This document shows positions 45,333 to 54,289 of a DNA stretch of 64,000 nucleotides, piece by piece. The position numbers and the translations under genes are program-made. The DNA comes from Arenimonas maotaiensis. GTDB lineage: Bacteria; Pseudomonadota; Gammaproteobacteria; Xanthomonadales; Xanthomonadaceae. The DNA is taken from the NCBI RefSeq assembly GCF_014638745.1, contig NZ_BMFO01000001.1:720591-784590 (forward strand). Reading direction: 5' to 3'. A model generated the notes under the pieces. It searched no databases, was not told where the DNA came from, and saw only the letters and a list, made by a program, of their open reading frames with translations. How positions within the stretch are numbered: position 1 is the first letter of the stretch; every line of letters begins with the position of its first letter.

Positions 45333-48300
45333 TCATTTGCGCCAGTTGAGCGCGGCCGAAGTCTGCTCGCGCTGGTCGGATTGTTCGGATTCGACGGTGA
45401 TGTCGAGGCCTTTCTGCAGCAGGTACTTCAGCGTGATGACCTGACCGATGCCGAGCAGCGACACGCCGTAGCTGACGAAGAACTTGGGCGACAGCTGCTT
45501 GCCGATAGTCAGTGTCGAGCCGCCGAGCGCGCGCGAATCGCTGATCGAGGCCTGGTCCAGGCCGATCTGCCGGCCGAGCGTGCCGACCAGCACCGAGCCA
45601 CCGGCGTTCAGCGCCATCGAGCGGGCGTTGATGGAGTTGGCCTGGCCGGCGCTGACCTGGGTGATCGGACGCCCGAACAGCAGCCAGGACAGCGCGTCGG
45701 AATCGGACATGGCCGGATTGGACACCACGCGCGTGCGCGGCCGCGAGGCCAGGCCGGTGATCTCCAGGCCGACGGTGATGTTGGCGTCCTCGATCACGCG
45801 CTCGGTCAATACGTCCAGGCGCGGCTCGTACACCGGGCTGTTGTTGTAGGCGATGTTGCCGCGCTTGATCTGCAGCGCCTGACCGTAGGCGGCGTAACGG
45901 CCGCCCAGGTTGAGGGTGCCGGTCAGCCGGGTCGGCGCGTCGTGCGGACTGTTCACCGCGACCTTGCCGCTGACCGTGCCGTCCAGTCCGTAGCCGGTGA
46001 CGCGCACCTTATCGCTGGCACTGACCTGAAGTTTCAGGCCGAGCTTGAGCAGGTCGGCAGCGGTCTTCTCCGGCACTGGATCGACCACCGTCACGTCGGC
46101 GGACACGGTGACGCCGGTGCTGATCTTCTCCAGATTGACCAGACCTTCGGTCAGCGCGATGTCGCCGGCCAGGCTGTACACGCCGCCGGTGTAACCGAGC
46201 AACAGGTCGGTGTCGGCGGTCAGCTGCAGGTCGGGCGTGTCGGCCAGGTCGATGCCGCGGCCGCGCAGACGCAGGTCGATCGGCTGCGGCAATTGGTCGG
46301 CCGGGTCCCAGACGCCGGTCACCGTCAAGCGGCCCTCGCCGGAACGGATCGAGCCCTTGACCAGCATCGCCAGGTTGTCGCGGCTGGTAGCGGTAATCTG
46401 GCCGTCGCTCAATTTCAAACCAAGCGCGGGAATCTGCACGCTGAAATCCTGCAGGCGGTAGGCGCCGTTGATCAGCGGTTCGGCGCGCGTGCCGGCCACC
46501 GTGACCTCGCCGGCAATGCGGCCGGTCGGCTGGGCCAGATCGAGCGAGAACAGTTCCAGCCAATCCAGGCGATTGACCTGCAAGCGCAATTTGCCGGACA
46601 GCGGCGAGGCGTCCTCGAAACCGGCGGCCAATTCGCCGTCGATGAAGCCGTCCTGCGGCAAGCGCGCGCTGATCCGGCCGTTGAAACGCCGGCCGAGCCA
46701 TTCGGCGTCCACGCGCACATCGTCCAGGCGCGCCACGTCGGCGCCGTTGCCGGATTTGACGCCGATGCCGAGGCTGGGCACGCGCAGCTCGGCGAAACCG
46801 CCGGCGGCCAGCGCGAAATCCTTGGGCAATTCACCGGTCAGGGAGGCCATGCCACGGTAGGTGAACTCCCGGCCGGCGTTGTTGAGCCAGGGTTCGAGTA
46901 GGACCAACGGGAAATCCCGGCCGTCCAAGGCGATGCGGCCGCCCATGTCCTGCGCGCACAGGCGCGCGCTGCCGGATGCATTGGCCAAGCAGAACGGGCT
47001 GAAAGCGTAACCCGCCGCCGGGAAGCGCAACTGCATCGGCGCAGCCAACTGCCATTGGCCGAACGCGTCGCCATTCAATCGCACGCTCTGCAGCGCCACG
47101 CGCGGTTCGGTTTCCGACCACTGCAAACGGCCGTCGGCGTCCAAGGCATAGGTACCGGCGCGCGCCATCACGCGCAGACCGGCATCGGCCGGGCGACCAC
47201 GCATCTCGGCACGCAGCGACTGCAGCGTCTGGCCGTCGAACGCCAGCTCGTCGGCCTCGAGCACTGTCAGCGCGCCGGTCACGGTGTCGCCCTGCAGGCG
47301 CAGCGCGCCGATGCGATAACCGAACGCCGACAATCCGCTACCGCGCAGATCGACCCGGTAATCCGGCAGGCGCGGATCGCCTTCCAGATGCGCCGTGCCC
47401 TCGATGCGGCCGCGCCAGTCGGGATGCAAATCGTCGAGCACCAGCGGCTGCAACGCGGCATCGACCCGGATCCGCGCGCCGCCCTCGCCTTTCAGACGCA
47501 AGCGCGAGCCGCCGATGCCCAGGTCGGCTTCGCCGTCCACGGCCATGCCGGTAAAGCGCAGATCGGCCTTGCCGGTCAAGGCGCGGCCGCGCAGGCTGCC
47601 GCCGAGCCGGTCGATGCGCAATGCGCCACGCCAGTCCTTGCCGGTCTCGCCGATGGCCGAAGCCTGGATGTCGGCATCGACCGCGCCGGGGAATGCGGCA
47701 TGGAAATAACCTGGATCGAAACGGCGCAGGCCGCCCTCGAACGCGAACTCCAGACGCGGCGACCAGACCGCTTTCAGGCGCCCGTTCAAGCCGCCTTGCG
47801 CGGTTTCCACCGTCAGCGTCGGCAACTCGGCCGAGGACTTGCCACCCGTGCCTTGGAAACGGACTTTCGCGCTCTCGGCGGCGCGAGCCAAGCGCGCATC
47901 GCCGCGCACCTGCCACTTCGCGAGACTGCCGGACCACTGCGCCTCGCCGCTGAGTTTGACCGGCGTGCCGCCGGCTTCGCCGTCGGCCAACGGTAATGGA
48001 TAATCGCGCACCTGCAGCGTGATGCCGTCGCTGGCGAAATCGCCGCTGTCGGCGAAGCTGCCGGTGGCGCGGAAACGGCCGCCGCCGAACAGCAGCTGCA
48101 GTTCCTCCAACACGATGCGCCCCTCGGCGCGCGCGATGCGCGAGGGCTCGATCACCAGCGTCTGCCCGTCGCGGCTGAGCTCGCCGGCGACCTGGGCATG
48201 GCCGCTGCCGCCGGAGGCCGCCAACTGCGCGCGGTACACGCTGTCGTCGACGAAGCCGAGCCGACGCGGCTCGAACGCTTCGGTGCTGGCGCTGAGGAAC

Positions 48301-49064
48301 CAGAACGGCTTGCCGTCGCGCTCGGTGAGTTGCCATTCCAATCGGGCCGGTTCCGGCATCGCGCCGTCCAGCGCCAGGCGGAAGCGCGTGGCGTTGCCGT
48401 CGGCGCGCAGGCGCAGCGATTGCGGCGTGTCGCCGGTATCCAGGCGCACGCGTCCGGACAGCGCCGTGTCGTACTGGCGGTTCGGCCGGTAATGGCCTTG
48501 GAACTCGATCAGGCCGTGTTCGGACACCGCCTGCAGGCCGGGAATGCGCAGATGGCCGGGCTGCAGATCGAAGCCGCCGGTGACCGACTTCAGCGCATAC
48601 AGCGGCGTGTCCTGTTCGAACAGCTGCAAATCGGAAACCTGCAGGCTGTCGACCCGCACGCCGAGCGGCAAATCGAGCGCCGGCAGGCTGTCCGGCCAAC
48701 GCGGGAACTCAAACGGCGTATCGTCCTTGGCCAGATGGAGGCGCACGCGCCGGGCGCGCAGCAGCTCGATGTTGAGGTTGCGCACCAGCAGCGGGCTGAG
48801 CGCGGCACGGATCTCCAGACTGCCGGCCTCGAAGCGCTGCGTGGCGTCGCGGTAGCGGATGCGTTCGAAACGCAGGCCGTCGAGGATGCGGCCGTCGACC
48901 CGCTGCCAGCTCAGGCTGGCGCCGGCCGGCAACTGCCCTTGCAGTCGCGCCAGCGCGAAATCGCGGCCGGATTCGGTGCGCAGCAGCCATTGCAAGAGCA
49001 TGACGCACGCCAGCAGCAGGAGCAGCGGCAACCACAGCCAACGCAGGAGGCGACGCACGTTCAC
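45333..49064 (-). CDS. tamB: Translocation and assembly module subunit TamB
   Basis: The 1243-residue protein spans the periplasm from one N-terminal membrane helix (LWLPLLLLLACVMLLQWLL) and forms a long beta-taco groove of repeated strands; the C-terminal DUF490 region (about 1000-1240, for example YEPRLDVLTERVIEDANITV and QIGLDQASISDSRALGGSTL) contacts TamA. TamB-like proteins move phospholipids or assist outer-membrane protein insertion. GTG 49064 overlaps the tamA stop by four bases; the open frame upstream is only a shadow of tamA. Confidence 0.95.
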   Translation of the reverse strand: MNVRRLLRWLWLPLLLLLACVMLLQWLLRTESGRDFALARLQGQLPAGASLSWQRVDGRILDGLRFERIRYRDATQRFEAGSLEIRAALSPLLVRNLNIELLRARRVRLHLAKDDTPFEFPRWPDSLPALDLPLGVRVDSLQVSDLQLFEQDTPLYALKSVTGGFDLQPGHLRIPGLQAVSEHGLIEFQGHYRPNRQYDTALSGRVRLDTGDTPQSLRLRADGNATRFRLALDGAMPEPARLEWQLTERDGKPFWFLSASTEAFEPRRLGFVDDSVYRAQLAASGGSGHAQVAGELSRDGQTLVIEPSRIARAEGRIVLEELQLLFGGGRFRATGSFADSGDFASDGITLQVRDYPLPLADGEAGGTPVKLSGEAQWSGSLAKWQVRGDARLARAAESAKVRFQGTGGKSSAELPTLTVETAQGGLNGRLKAVWSPRLEFAFEGGLRRFDPGYFHAAFPGAVDADIQASAIGETGKDWRGALRIDRLGGSLRGRALTGKADLRFTGMAVDGEADLGIGGSRLRLKGEGGARIRVDAALQPLVLDDLHPDWRGRIEGTAHLEGDPRLPDYRVDLRGSGLSAFGYRIGALRLQGDTVTGALTVLEADELAFDGQTLQSLRAEMRGRPADAGLRVMARAGTYALDADGRLQWSETEPRVALQSVRLNGDAFGQWQLAAPMQLRFPAAGYAFSPFCLANASGSARLCAQDMGGRIALDGRDFPLVLLEPWLNNAGREFTYRGMASLTGELPKDFALAAGGFAELRVPSLGIGVKSGNGADVARLDDVRVDAEWLGRRFNGRISARLPQDGFIDGELAAGFEDASPLSGKLRLQVNRLDWLELFSLDLAQPTGRIAGEVTVAGTRAEPLINGAYRLQDFSVQIPALGLKLSDGQITATSRDNLAMLVKGSIRSGEGRLTVTGVWDPADQLPQPIDLRLRGRGIDLADTPDLQLTADTDLLLGYTGGVYSLAGDIALTEGLVNLEKISTGVTVSADVTVVDPVPEKTAADLLKLGLKLQVSASDKVRVTGYGLDGTVSGKVAVNSPHDAPTRLTGTLNLGGRYAAYGQALQIKRGNIAYNNSPVYEPRLDVLTERVIEDANITVGLEITGLASRPRTRVVSNPAMSDSDALSWLLFGRPITQVSAGQANSINARSMALNAGGSVLVGTLGRQIGLDQASISDSRALGGSTLTIGKQLSPKFFVSYGVSLLGIGQVITLKYLLQKGLDITVESEQSDQREQTSAALNWRK

Positions 49065-50806
49065 AGGTCGGGCCCGATGGCGAAGTGGATGCCGATGCCG
49101 GGCTTGGGCCCGTCGAAGCCGTAGGCCAGGTCGAAGCGCACCGGTCCGATCGGCGAGCGCCAGCGCGCGCCGGCGCCGATGCCGAGATGGGCGCTGGGCT
49201 TGCGGTCGAAGGCGTCGCCGACGTCGATGAAGCCGGCCACCGCCCACTCGGGATTCAGCCGATACTCGTATTCGGCGCTGGCCACCGCGAGATAGCGGCC
49301 GCCGAAGTTGTAGCTACCGATGTACTGGCCGATTTCCTTGTAGCCGTAGCCGCGCACGCTCTGGTCGCCGCCGGCGTAGTAGCGCAGCGACGGCGGGAAC
49401 AGCGCGTAATCCGGCGTCCAGATCGCGCCCAGTTCGGCGCGCAGCAGCAAGCGGTTGCCGTTATCCAGGCCGAGCACGCGTTTGTGCTTGACGCCGGCCT
49501 GCACGAACGGCGACTTGGATTCGCTGAACTCGTAGCCGGTGCGCAGCTGGTAGTGCCAGGCGCGGCCGTCGCGCGGGTAGTTGGGATCGTCGCTGTCGCG
49601 CCAGACCGCATTGAACTCCGGATACAGCACCGAGGTGTACAGGTCGAACGGCACGTTCTGGTCGACGTCGGGAATGAATTCGTCGAAACGCTCGCGGCGG
49701 ACGTTGACGCTGGCCAGCAGCTCCCACTTGCGGATCTGGCCGCTGCGGCTGAACACCGCCTCCAGATAGCGGCTGTTGGAACCGGTGTATTCCTCGTTGC
49801 GCGCGACCAGGCCGATGCCGTACCAGCCGTCCAGCCACTGGAAGGCCGGGATGCGGTACAGCGTGGTGAAACTCTGCTCGTTCTGCGCCCAGGCGGCGTT
49901 GGCGTCCAGCTTGTGGCCGCGGCGGTTGATCCAGCGCCGCTCGACGCCGTACTCGACGCCGAAGCCGGTCTTGGTGCCGAAACGCGCGCTGGCGTGCTGG
50001 TTGGTGCGCTGGGCGCGGGTCAGGTTGACCAGGATCGGCACTTCGCCGTCCTGCTTGGCCGACAACTCCGGCACGATCTGAATCGAGCTGAAGTAATCCA
50101 GCTTGCCGAGCGACTCCTGCAGGCGGTTGATCTGCGGCTGCGAATACGGCTTGCCGCGCTCGAAATCGACCAGCTTGTCGAGCAGGCCGGGCTCGAAGCC
50201 GTGGCCTTCGAAACGCACCGCGCCGTAGCGGTAACGCGGACCGCTGTCCCAGGCCAGGTCGATGTCGGCGGCGCCGGCGGCGCGGGTCACGCGCACCGCG
50301 TGCACGGTGTTGCGTTGGTCGAAATAGCCGCGGTCGAGCAGGGCTTGGCCGATGGCGGCCTTGTTGTCCTCGTAGATGCCGTGCACGAACGGCTGGCCCT
50401 CGGCTGGCTCGAAGCCCTCCAGCCAGAAGCCGATGAAGCGATCGCCGCCGGCCGCGCCGTCCATGCGCAGGTTGCGTTGGCGCACGGTCACCGGCGAACC
50501 GGGCGCCACGTCCAGCACCAGACGCACGGCCTCGCCCTCGCGTTCCAGCCGGCTGCTGACCTTAGCGCCGTAATAGCCCAGCGGCTCCAGGCTATCTTCC
50601 ACCTGCCGGTTGATGTTGCCGACGTAATAGGCCAAGCGCCCCTCGCTGATCTCGACCGCCTTGTCGCCAGCCTCTGGCAATGCGATGGCGGCGCGCACAT
50701 GCGCCTCCAGCAGCGGATCGAGGCCGTTGATCCGCATCGGCAGCAATTGCGTGGCCTGCGCGGGAAAGGCGCAGAGTCCGAGCAGAAGGAGGATGAGCGG
50801 CCGCAT
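49061..50806 (-). CDS. tamA: Translocation and assembly module subunit TamA (BamA family)
   Basis: The 581-residue protein has a signal peptide (PLILLLLGLCAFPAQA), three POTRA domains (about 25-270) and a 16-strand Omp85 barrel. The Omp85 motif GGDQSVRGYGYKEIG and the last strands (GPVRFDLAYGFDG to HFAIGPDL) are clear. It is followed by and coupled to tamB. Confidence 0.96.
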   Translation of the reverse strand: MRPLILLLLGLCAFPAQATQLLPMRINGLDPLLEAHVRAAIALPEAGDKAVEISEGRLAYYVGNINRQVEDSLEPLGYYGAKVSSRLEREGEAVRLVLDVAPGSPVTVRQRNLRMDGAAGGDRFIGFWLEGFEPAEGQPFVHGIYEDNKAAIGQALLDRGYFDQRNTVHAVRVTRAAGAADIDLAWDSGPRYRYGAVRFEGHGFEPGLLDKLVDFERGKPYSQPQINRLQESLGKLDYFSSIQIVPELSAKQDGEVPILVNLTRAQRTNQHASARFGTKTGFGVEYGVERRWINRRGHKLDANAAWAQNEQSFTTLYRIPAFQWLDGWYGIGLVARNEEYTGSNSRYLEAVFSRSGQIRKWELLASVNVRRERFDEFIPDVDQNVPFDLYTSVLYPEFNAVWRDSDDPNYPRDGRAWHYQLRTGYEFSESKSPFVQAGVKHKRVLGLDNGNRLLLRAELGAIWTPDYALFPPSLRYYAGGDQSVRGYGYKEIGQYIGSYNFGGRYLAVASAEYEYRLNPEWAVAGFIDVGDAFDRKPSAHLGIGAGARWRSPIGPVRFDLAYGFDGPKPGIGIHFAIGPDL

Positions 50807-50847
50807 ACCGCATTTTACGGGCCGTTGCGCGCCAACGGCAAGCGCGT

Positions 50848-51669
50848 TCACGGCCGGATCGGCGCGGGGTACAGGCGGCCTTCCCGTTTCGGCCGGAAGC
50901 ACGGCAGGCGCTGGAAAAAATCCGGGTGACCGTGTTCGGGATGCCAACCCGGCACGCCACTGAGCGGAATCGGGCGCAGTTCCTGCGGATCGTTCAGACA
51001 CAAGCCGGCGCTCACATGCGCCGCCAACAACGCATCCAGCTGCGCCGCGTCCATCGGCGCCGGATGCGCAATCACCAGCGCCTTGGCCACCAGGGCGATG
51101 GCCGGCGTCAACGCGTGTTCCATCAGCGCGTGACCGAACACCCAGCATTGCAACGCGCCGCGGCGCTCGGCCGCCTGCCAGCCACGGAACAGCGTCGGCC
51201 AGTCGTGCGCGTCCCAGGCCGACAGCAGGCGTTCATCATCCAGTCGGACAATCGCGCCGGCTTCGTCGAAATGGGTCATCGCGCTTTGGCCGCGGGTGCG
51301 TCGGCTGGCGCCGACGCGCGCCAGATCTTCGACCTGGCGCCGGTTCAATGCGGCCTTCAGCGCCGGGAAGCGCATCCAGACGAAGGCATTGAACAGGTCG
51401 TGCCAATTGTCGCCGCGGGTCGCGATCAGGCCGTGGTCATGGATTCGGCGCTCGTAATGCAGGCCGTCATCGAGCGTTTCCTGCGCCGTGAAACGCAGGC
51501 GCACGCCGGCATCCGACAGCGGCGCCGACCATAGCGCGTTCAGGTCGTCGATGCCGGGCCAGTGCGGCTGGACGCAGAGACCGCGTTGGGTCTCGGTCAA
51601 TCCGTCGAAGGCCGGATGCGCGAACAGCGACGCCGGTACCTCGGCGCGTGCGGGCGCCCGATAACGCAT
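50848..51669 (-). CDS. DUF3025 family protein
   Basis: The 273-residue protein carries the blocks GLCVQPHWPGIDDLNALW, YERRIHDHGLIATRGDNWHD and LFNAFVWMRFPALKAALNRR that mark DUF3025, a family of unknown function. LPCFRPKREG at the end is also typical. It lies seven bases after the HAD gene, likely the same transcript. Confidence 0.85.
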   Translation of the reverse strand: MRYRAPARAEVPASLFAHPAFDGLTETQRGLCVQPHWPGIDDLNALWSAPLSDAGVRLRFTAQETLDDGLHYERRIHDHGLIATRGDNWHDLFNAFVWMRFPALKAALNRRQVEDLARVGASRRTRGQSAMTHFDEAGAIVRLDDERLLSAWDAHDWPTLFRGWQAAERRGALQCWVFGHALMEHALTPAIALVAKALVIAHPAPMDAAQLDALLAAHVSAGLCLNDPQELRPIPLSGVPGWHPEHGHPDFFQRLPCFRPKREGRLYPAPIRP

Positions 51670-51676
51670 GCGGCGC

Positions 51677-52399
51677 TCAGTGCCGGCGGGCGGCGTTCAG
51701 CGCCAGGGCCTGCACCGCCGCCGGAATCTCCGCCGGCGCGGCCACCGTGCGCATGCGCTCGGGATCGCCGACGAAATCGTCGTGGTGCTCGAGCGCCCAA
51801 GTCAGCGGATACGGCATGTGCACGGCGGAACCGCCGATGTGCAGCACCGGCGCGATGTCCGAACGCAGGGAATTGCCGACCATCAGGAACTGCTCCGGCG
51901 CCAGGCCGAACTCGGACAGCACGCGCCGGTAGGTGGCGGGATCCTTCTCGGACACGATCTCGATGCGGCCGAACAGCTCCGACAGGCCGGACTTGGCGAC
52001 CTTGCTTTCCTGATGGAACAGATCACCCTTGGTGATCAGCACCACCTGGTGCTCGCGGGCGACCTCGGCCACCGCCGGCGCGATGCCGTCCAGCAGCTCG
52101 ACCGGGTGCGACAGCACCTCCTTGCCCAGATTCATGATCTCGTGCAGGTGGCGGGCGCTGATGCGCTCGCCGGTCAAGGCGATGGCGGTCTCCAGCATCG
52201 ACAGGGTCATGCCCTTGGCGCCGTAGCCGAACACCTTGATGTTGACGCGCTCGACCTCGAGCAGGCGATCGTGCACGTTGGCGTTGTCCAGGTCGAGGTA
52301 ATGGCCGAGAATGCGCTCGAAGTGGGCATGCACCTCGCGGTAGAAGCCTTCGCTGTGCCAGAGCGTGTCGTCGGCGTCGAATCCCACCAGTTTCAGCAT
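51677..52399 (-). CDS. HAD superfamily hydrolase
   Basis: The 240-residue protein has motif I FDADDTLWHS (nucleophile Asp in DxDxT), motif II (VLITKGD, Thr), the Lys in SGLSELFGRIEIVSEKD and motif IV GNSLRSDIAPVLHIGG. It would be a small-molecule phosphatase of the Epsilon/YjjG type; the substrate is unknown. Confidence 0.88.
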   Translation of the reverse strand: MLKLVGFDADDTLWHSEGFYREVHAHFERILGHYLDLDNANVHDRLLEVERVNIKVFGYGAKGMTLSMLETAIALTGERISARHLHEIMNLGKEVLSHPVELLDGIAPAVAEVAREHQVVLITKGDLFHQESKVAKSGLSELFGRIEIVSEKDPATYRRVLSEFGLAPEQFLMVGNSLRSDIAPVLHIGGSAVHMPYPLTWALEHHDDFVGDPERMRTVAAPAEIPAAVQALALNAARRH

Positions 52400-52442
52400 G
52401 GCCTTGCCCTCGGTTCGTGTCGGCGTATTGTAGCGCGCCGGC

Positions 52443-53099
52443 TCAGCCCGGTTCGCGCCACAGGCGGGCGCCGAGGAAGATCAGCCGCAGCTGCTGCACG
52501 AAATGTTCGACCAGCTCGCGTTCGTCCTGCTGCCGGCCGGCCGGCAGGTCGAGGATGTCGGTGGCGGCGTTCAGCATGGTGCTGACCACCAGGCTGCAGA
52601 TCAGCTCGATGGTCTGGCCGGACAGGCCGGGCACGGTGCCGAGCTCGCGCATGTCGTGCGCCATCTCGTGCACGAAATGCTCCTCCTCGCGGCGGATGGC
52701 CTTGCGGATCACCGGCGAGCCGCCGCTGCGTTCGCCGACGATGAACGCGAACATCAGCCGGTTCTGCTCCAGGTAGCGCTTATAGACCAGCACCGAGTTG
52801 TGCAGCATGTCCTTGGGCGGAAAACCGCTGCGGCGCGCTTCGCGCAGCAACCGGCGCAGGGTCACGCCGCCCTCCTCCACCAGCGCCAGGCCGAGCTCGT
52901 CCATGTCCTTGAAATGGCGGTAGAACGAGGCCGGCACCACGCCGATCTCGCGGGTCACCTCGCGCAGGCTGAGCGAGGTGAAGCCCCGGCCCTGGCCGAC
53001 CAGCGTCAGCGCCGCCTGCATCAACTGCTGGCGCGTGTGCTGCTTGCGGGCGTCGCGGCGGTTGCCGGACGCGGTGAGGGCGGGCGGATGGCTGGACAC
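52443..53099 (-). CDS. desT: TetR family repressor DesT (FabR-like)
   Basis: The 218-residue regulator has the TetR helix-turn-helix TSLSLREVTREIGVVPASFY RHF and a FabR/DesT ligand domain. It is divergent from a desCB operon exactly as in Pseudomonas aeruginosa, where DesT senses the ratio of unsaturated to saturated acyl-CoA. GTG 53099 is chosen because a TTGCGC-16-TATACT promoter lies within the longer open frame. Confidence 0.85.
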   Translation of the reverse strand: MSSHPPALTASGNRRDARKQHTRQQLMQAALTLVGQGRGFTSLSLREVTREIGVVPASFYRHFKDMDELGLALVEEGGVTLRRLLREARRSGFPPKDMLHNSVLVYKRYLEQNRLMFAFIVGERSGGSPVIRKAIRREEEHFVHEMAHDMRELGTVPGLSGQTIELICSLVVSTMLNAATDILDLPAGRQQDERELVEHFVQQLRLIFLGARLWREPG

Positions 53100-53124
53100 G
53101 TCGGCGTTCCCAAGGAGTGAACCC

Positions 53125-53152
53125 AGTATAAACACCGCCGGCCCCGGCGCAA
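53125..53152 (-). promoter_or_regulatory. desT promoter
   Basis: On the minus strand TTGCGC (53147-53152) and TATACT (53125-53130) are 16 bases apart; transcription would start about 20 bases before the GTG at 53099. Confidence 0.55.
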
Positions 53153-53179
53153 CGCGAAATTGACTTTCTCGGGTATTTT

Positions 53180-53203
53180 AGTGAACATGTGTTCACTTAT
53201 AAT
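53180..53203 (+). promoter_or_regulatory. DesT operator palindrome and desC -10 element
   Basis: A perfect palindrome AGTGAACA-TG-TGTTCACT (53180-53197) is followed at once by a consensus TATAAT (53198-53203). A repressor on the palindrome would cover the -35 to -10 region of desCB. The half-site AGTGAAC agrees with the DesT site of Pseudomonas as I recall it. Confidence 0.8.
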
Positions 53204-53215
53204 TCCCGCAACGAC

Positions 53216-54289
53216 ATGACTGCCTCCACCGCCGCATTCTGGCAAATCCCCTGGCTGAAGCCGCTGAACGACGTCGAGGCCTGGAACCGCGTGCTGCAGC
53301 TCGCCAACCGGACCTGGTCGCTGACTGAAGTCCGCGCCCGCGTGCTATCGGTGGTGCGCGAGTGCGCCGATGCGGTCAGCCTGCACCTGAAGCCGAACGG
53401 CCGGTTCAAGGGCTTCGTGCCCGGCCAATACCTGAGCCTGACCCTGCCCTGCAACGGCGTGCTGAAATCACGCAGCTTCAGTCTTTCCAAGGCCCCCGCA
53501 CGCGACGGCAGCCTGCGCCTGACCATCCGCATCAAGCACGACGGCAGCGTATCCAAGGCCGCCGCGGAACTGAAGGCCGGCGACGTGGTGACCATCGGCC
53601 AAGCCATGGGTGAGTTCACCCTGCCGGAACCGGAGCGCGGCGTGTTGCTGCTCTCGGCCGGCAGCGGCATCACCCCGATGATGGCGATGCTGCAGGACTG
53701 GGCCGGCCGCGGCAAGCGTCCGGACGTGGTGCTGGTGCACAGCTGCCGGCATGCGTCCGACTGGATTTTCCGGGAAGAACTGCAAACACTCGTTCACCGA
53801 TGGCCGGAACTGCGTGTACATAGCCGCTTCAGCGCCCGCGACGGCCGCCTGCACACCGACGACTTGGCGGCGCTGGTGCCGGATTACGCCGAACGCGACA
53901 CCCTGCTGTGCGGGCCGGAAGGCTTCATGGCCGACATCGCCGGCCACTACCGCGCGCACGGCCTCTCGGCACGCCTGAAACAGGAGCACTTCCAGGCCTT
54001 CAAGACCGAGATCCGCCCGGATGCGCCGGAATACCGCGTATTCGGCGCCGACGGCCAAGCCGCATTCACCGCCCGCAACGGCCAGAACCTGTTGGAGGCG
54101 GCCGAACGGCAGGGCCTGAACCCGGCGCACGGCTGCCGGCGCGGCATCTGCATGACCTGCACCTGCCGCAAGCTCGGCGGCACCGTACACAACCAATTGA
54201 CCGACACCCTGTCCGGCGACGGCGACGAGTGGATCCAGCTCTGCGTCTCGACCCCGGTCAGCGACCTGCATCTGGAGATGACCCCGTGA
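53216..54289 (+). CDS. desC: Ferredoxin reductase partner of the acyl-CoA desaturase (DesC)
   Basis: The 357-residue electron carrier has an FAD/NAD(P)H reductase part (SRSFSLSKAP binds FAD; LLSAGSGITPMMAML binds nicotinamide; LLCGPEGFM) and a C-terminal [2Fe-2S] ferredoxin domain (CRRGICMTCTC plus a distal Cys in IQLCVST). It passes electrons to the desaturase encoded next. The ATG at 53216 is only about 6 bases beyond the predicted transcription start and has no ribosome site, so the mRNA may be almost leaderless. Confidence 0.92.
   Translation: MTASTAAFWQIPWLKPLNDVEAWNRVLQLANRTWSLTEVRARVLSVVRECADAVSLHLKPNGRFKGFVPGQYLSLTLPCNGVLKSRSFSLSKAPARDGSLRLTIRIKHDGSVSKAAAELKAGDVVTIGQAMGEFTLPEPERGVLLLSAGSGITPMMAMLQDWAGRGKRPDVVLVHSCRHASDWIFREELQTLVHRWPELRVHSRFSARDGRLHTDDLAALVPDYAERDTLLCGPEGFMADIAGHYRAHGLSARLKQEHFQAFKTEIRPDAPEYRVFGADGQAAFTARNGQNLLEAAERQGLNPAHGCRRGICMTCTCRKLGGTVHNQLTDTLSGDGDEWIQLCVSTPVSDLHLEMTP

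Noticed and set aside
52443-53135. Calling the TetR regulator FabR with start at 53135
   Set aside because: The divergent desCB operon and AGTGAAC palindrome fit DesT better, and a promoter lies inside the longer frame, so the start at 53099 is preferred.
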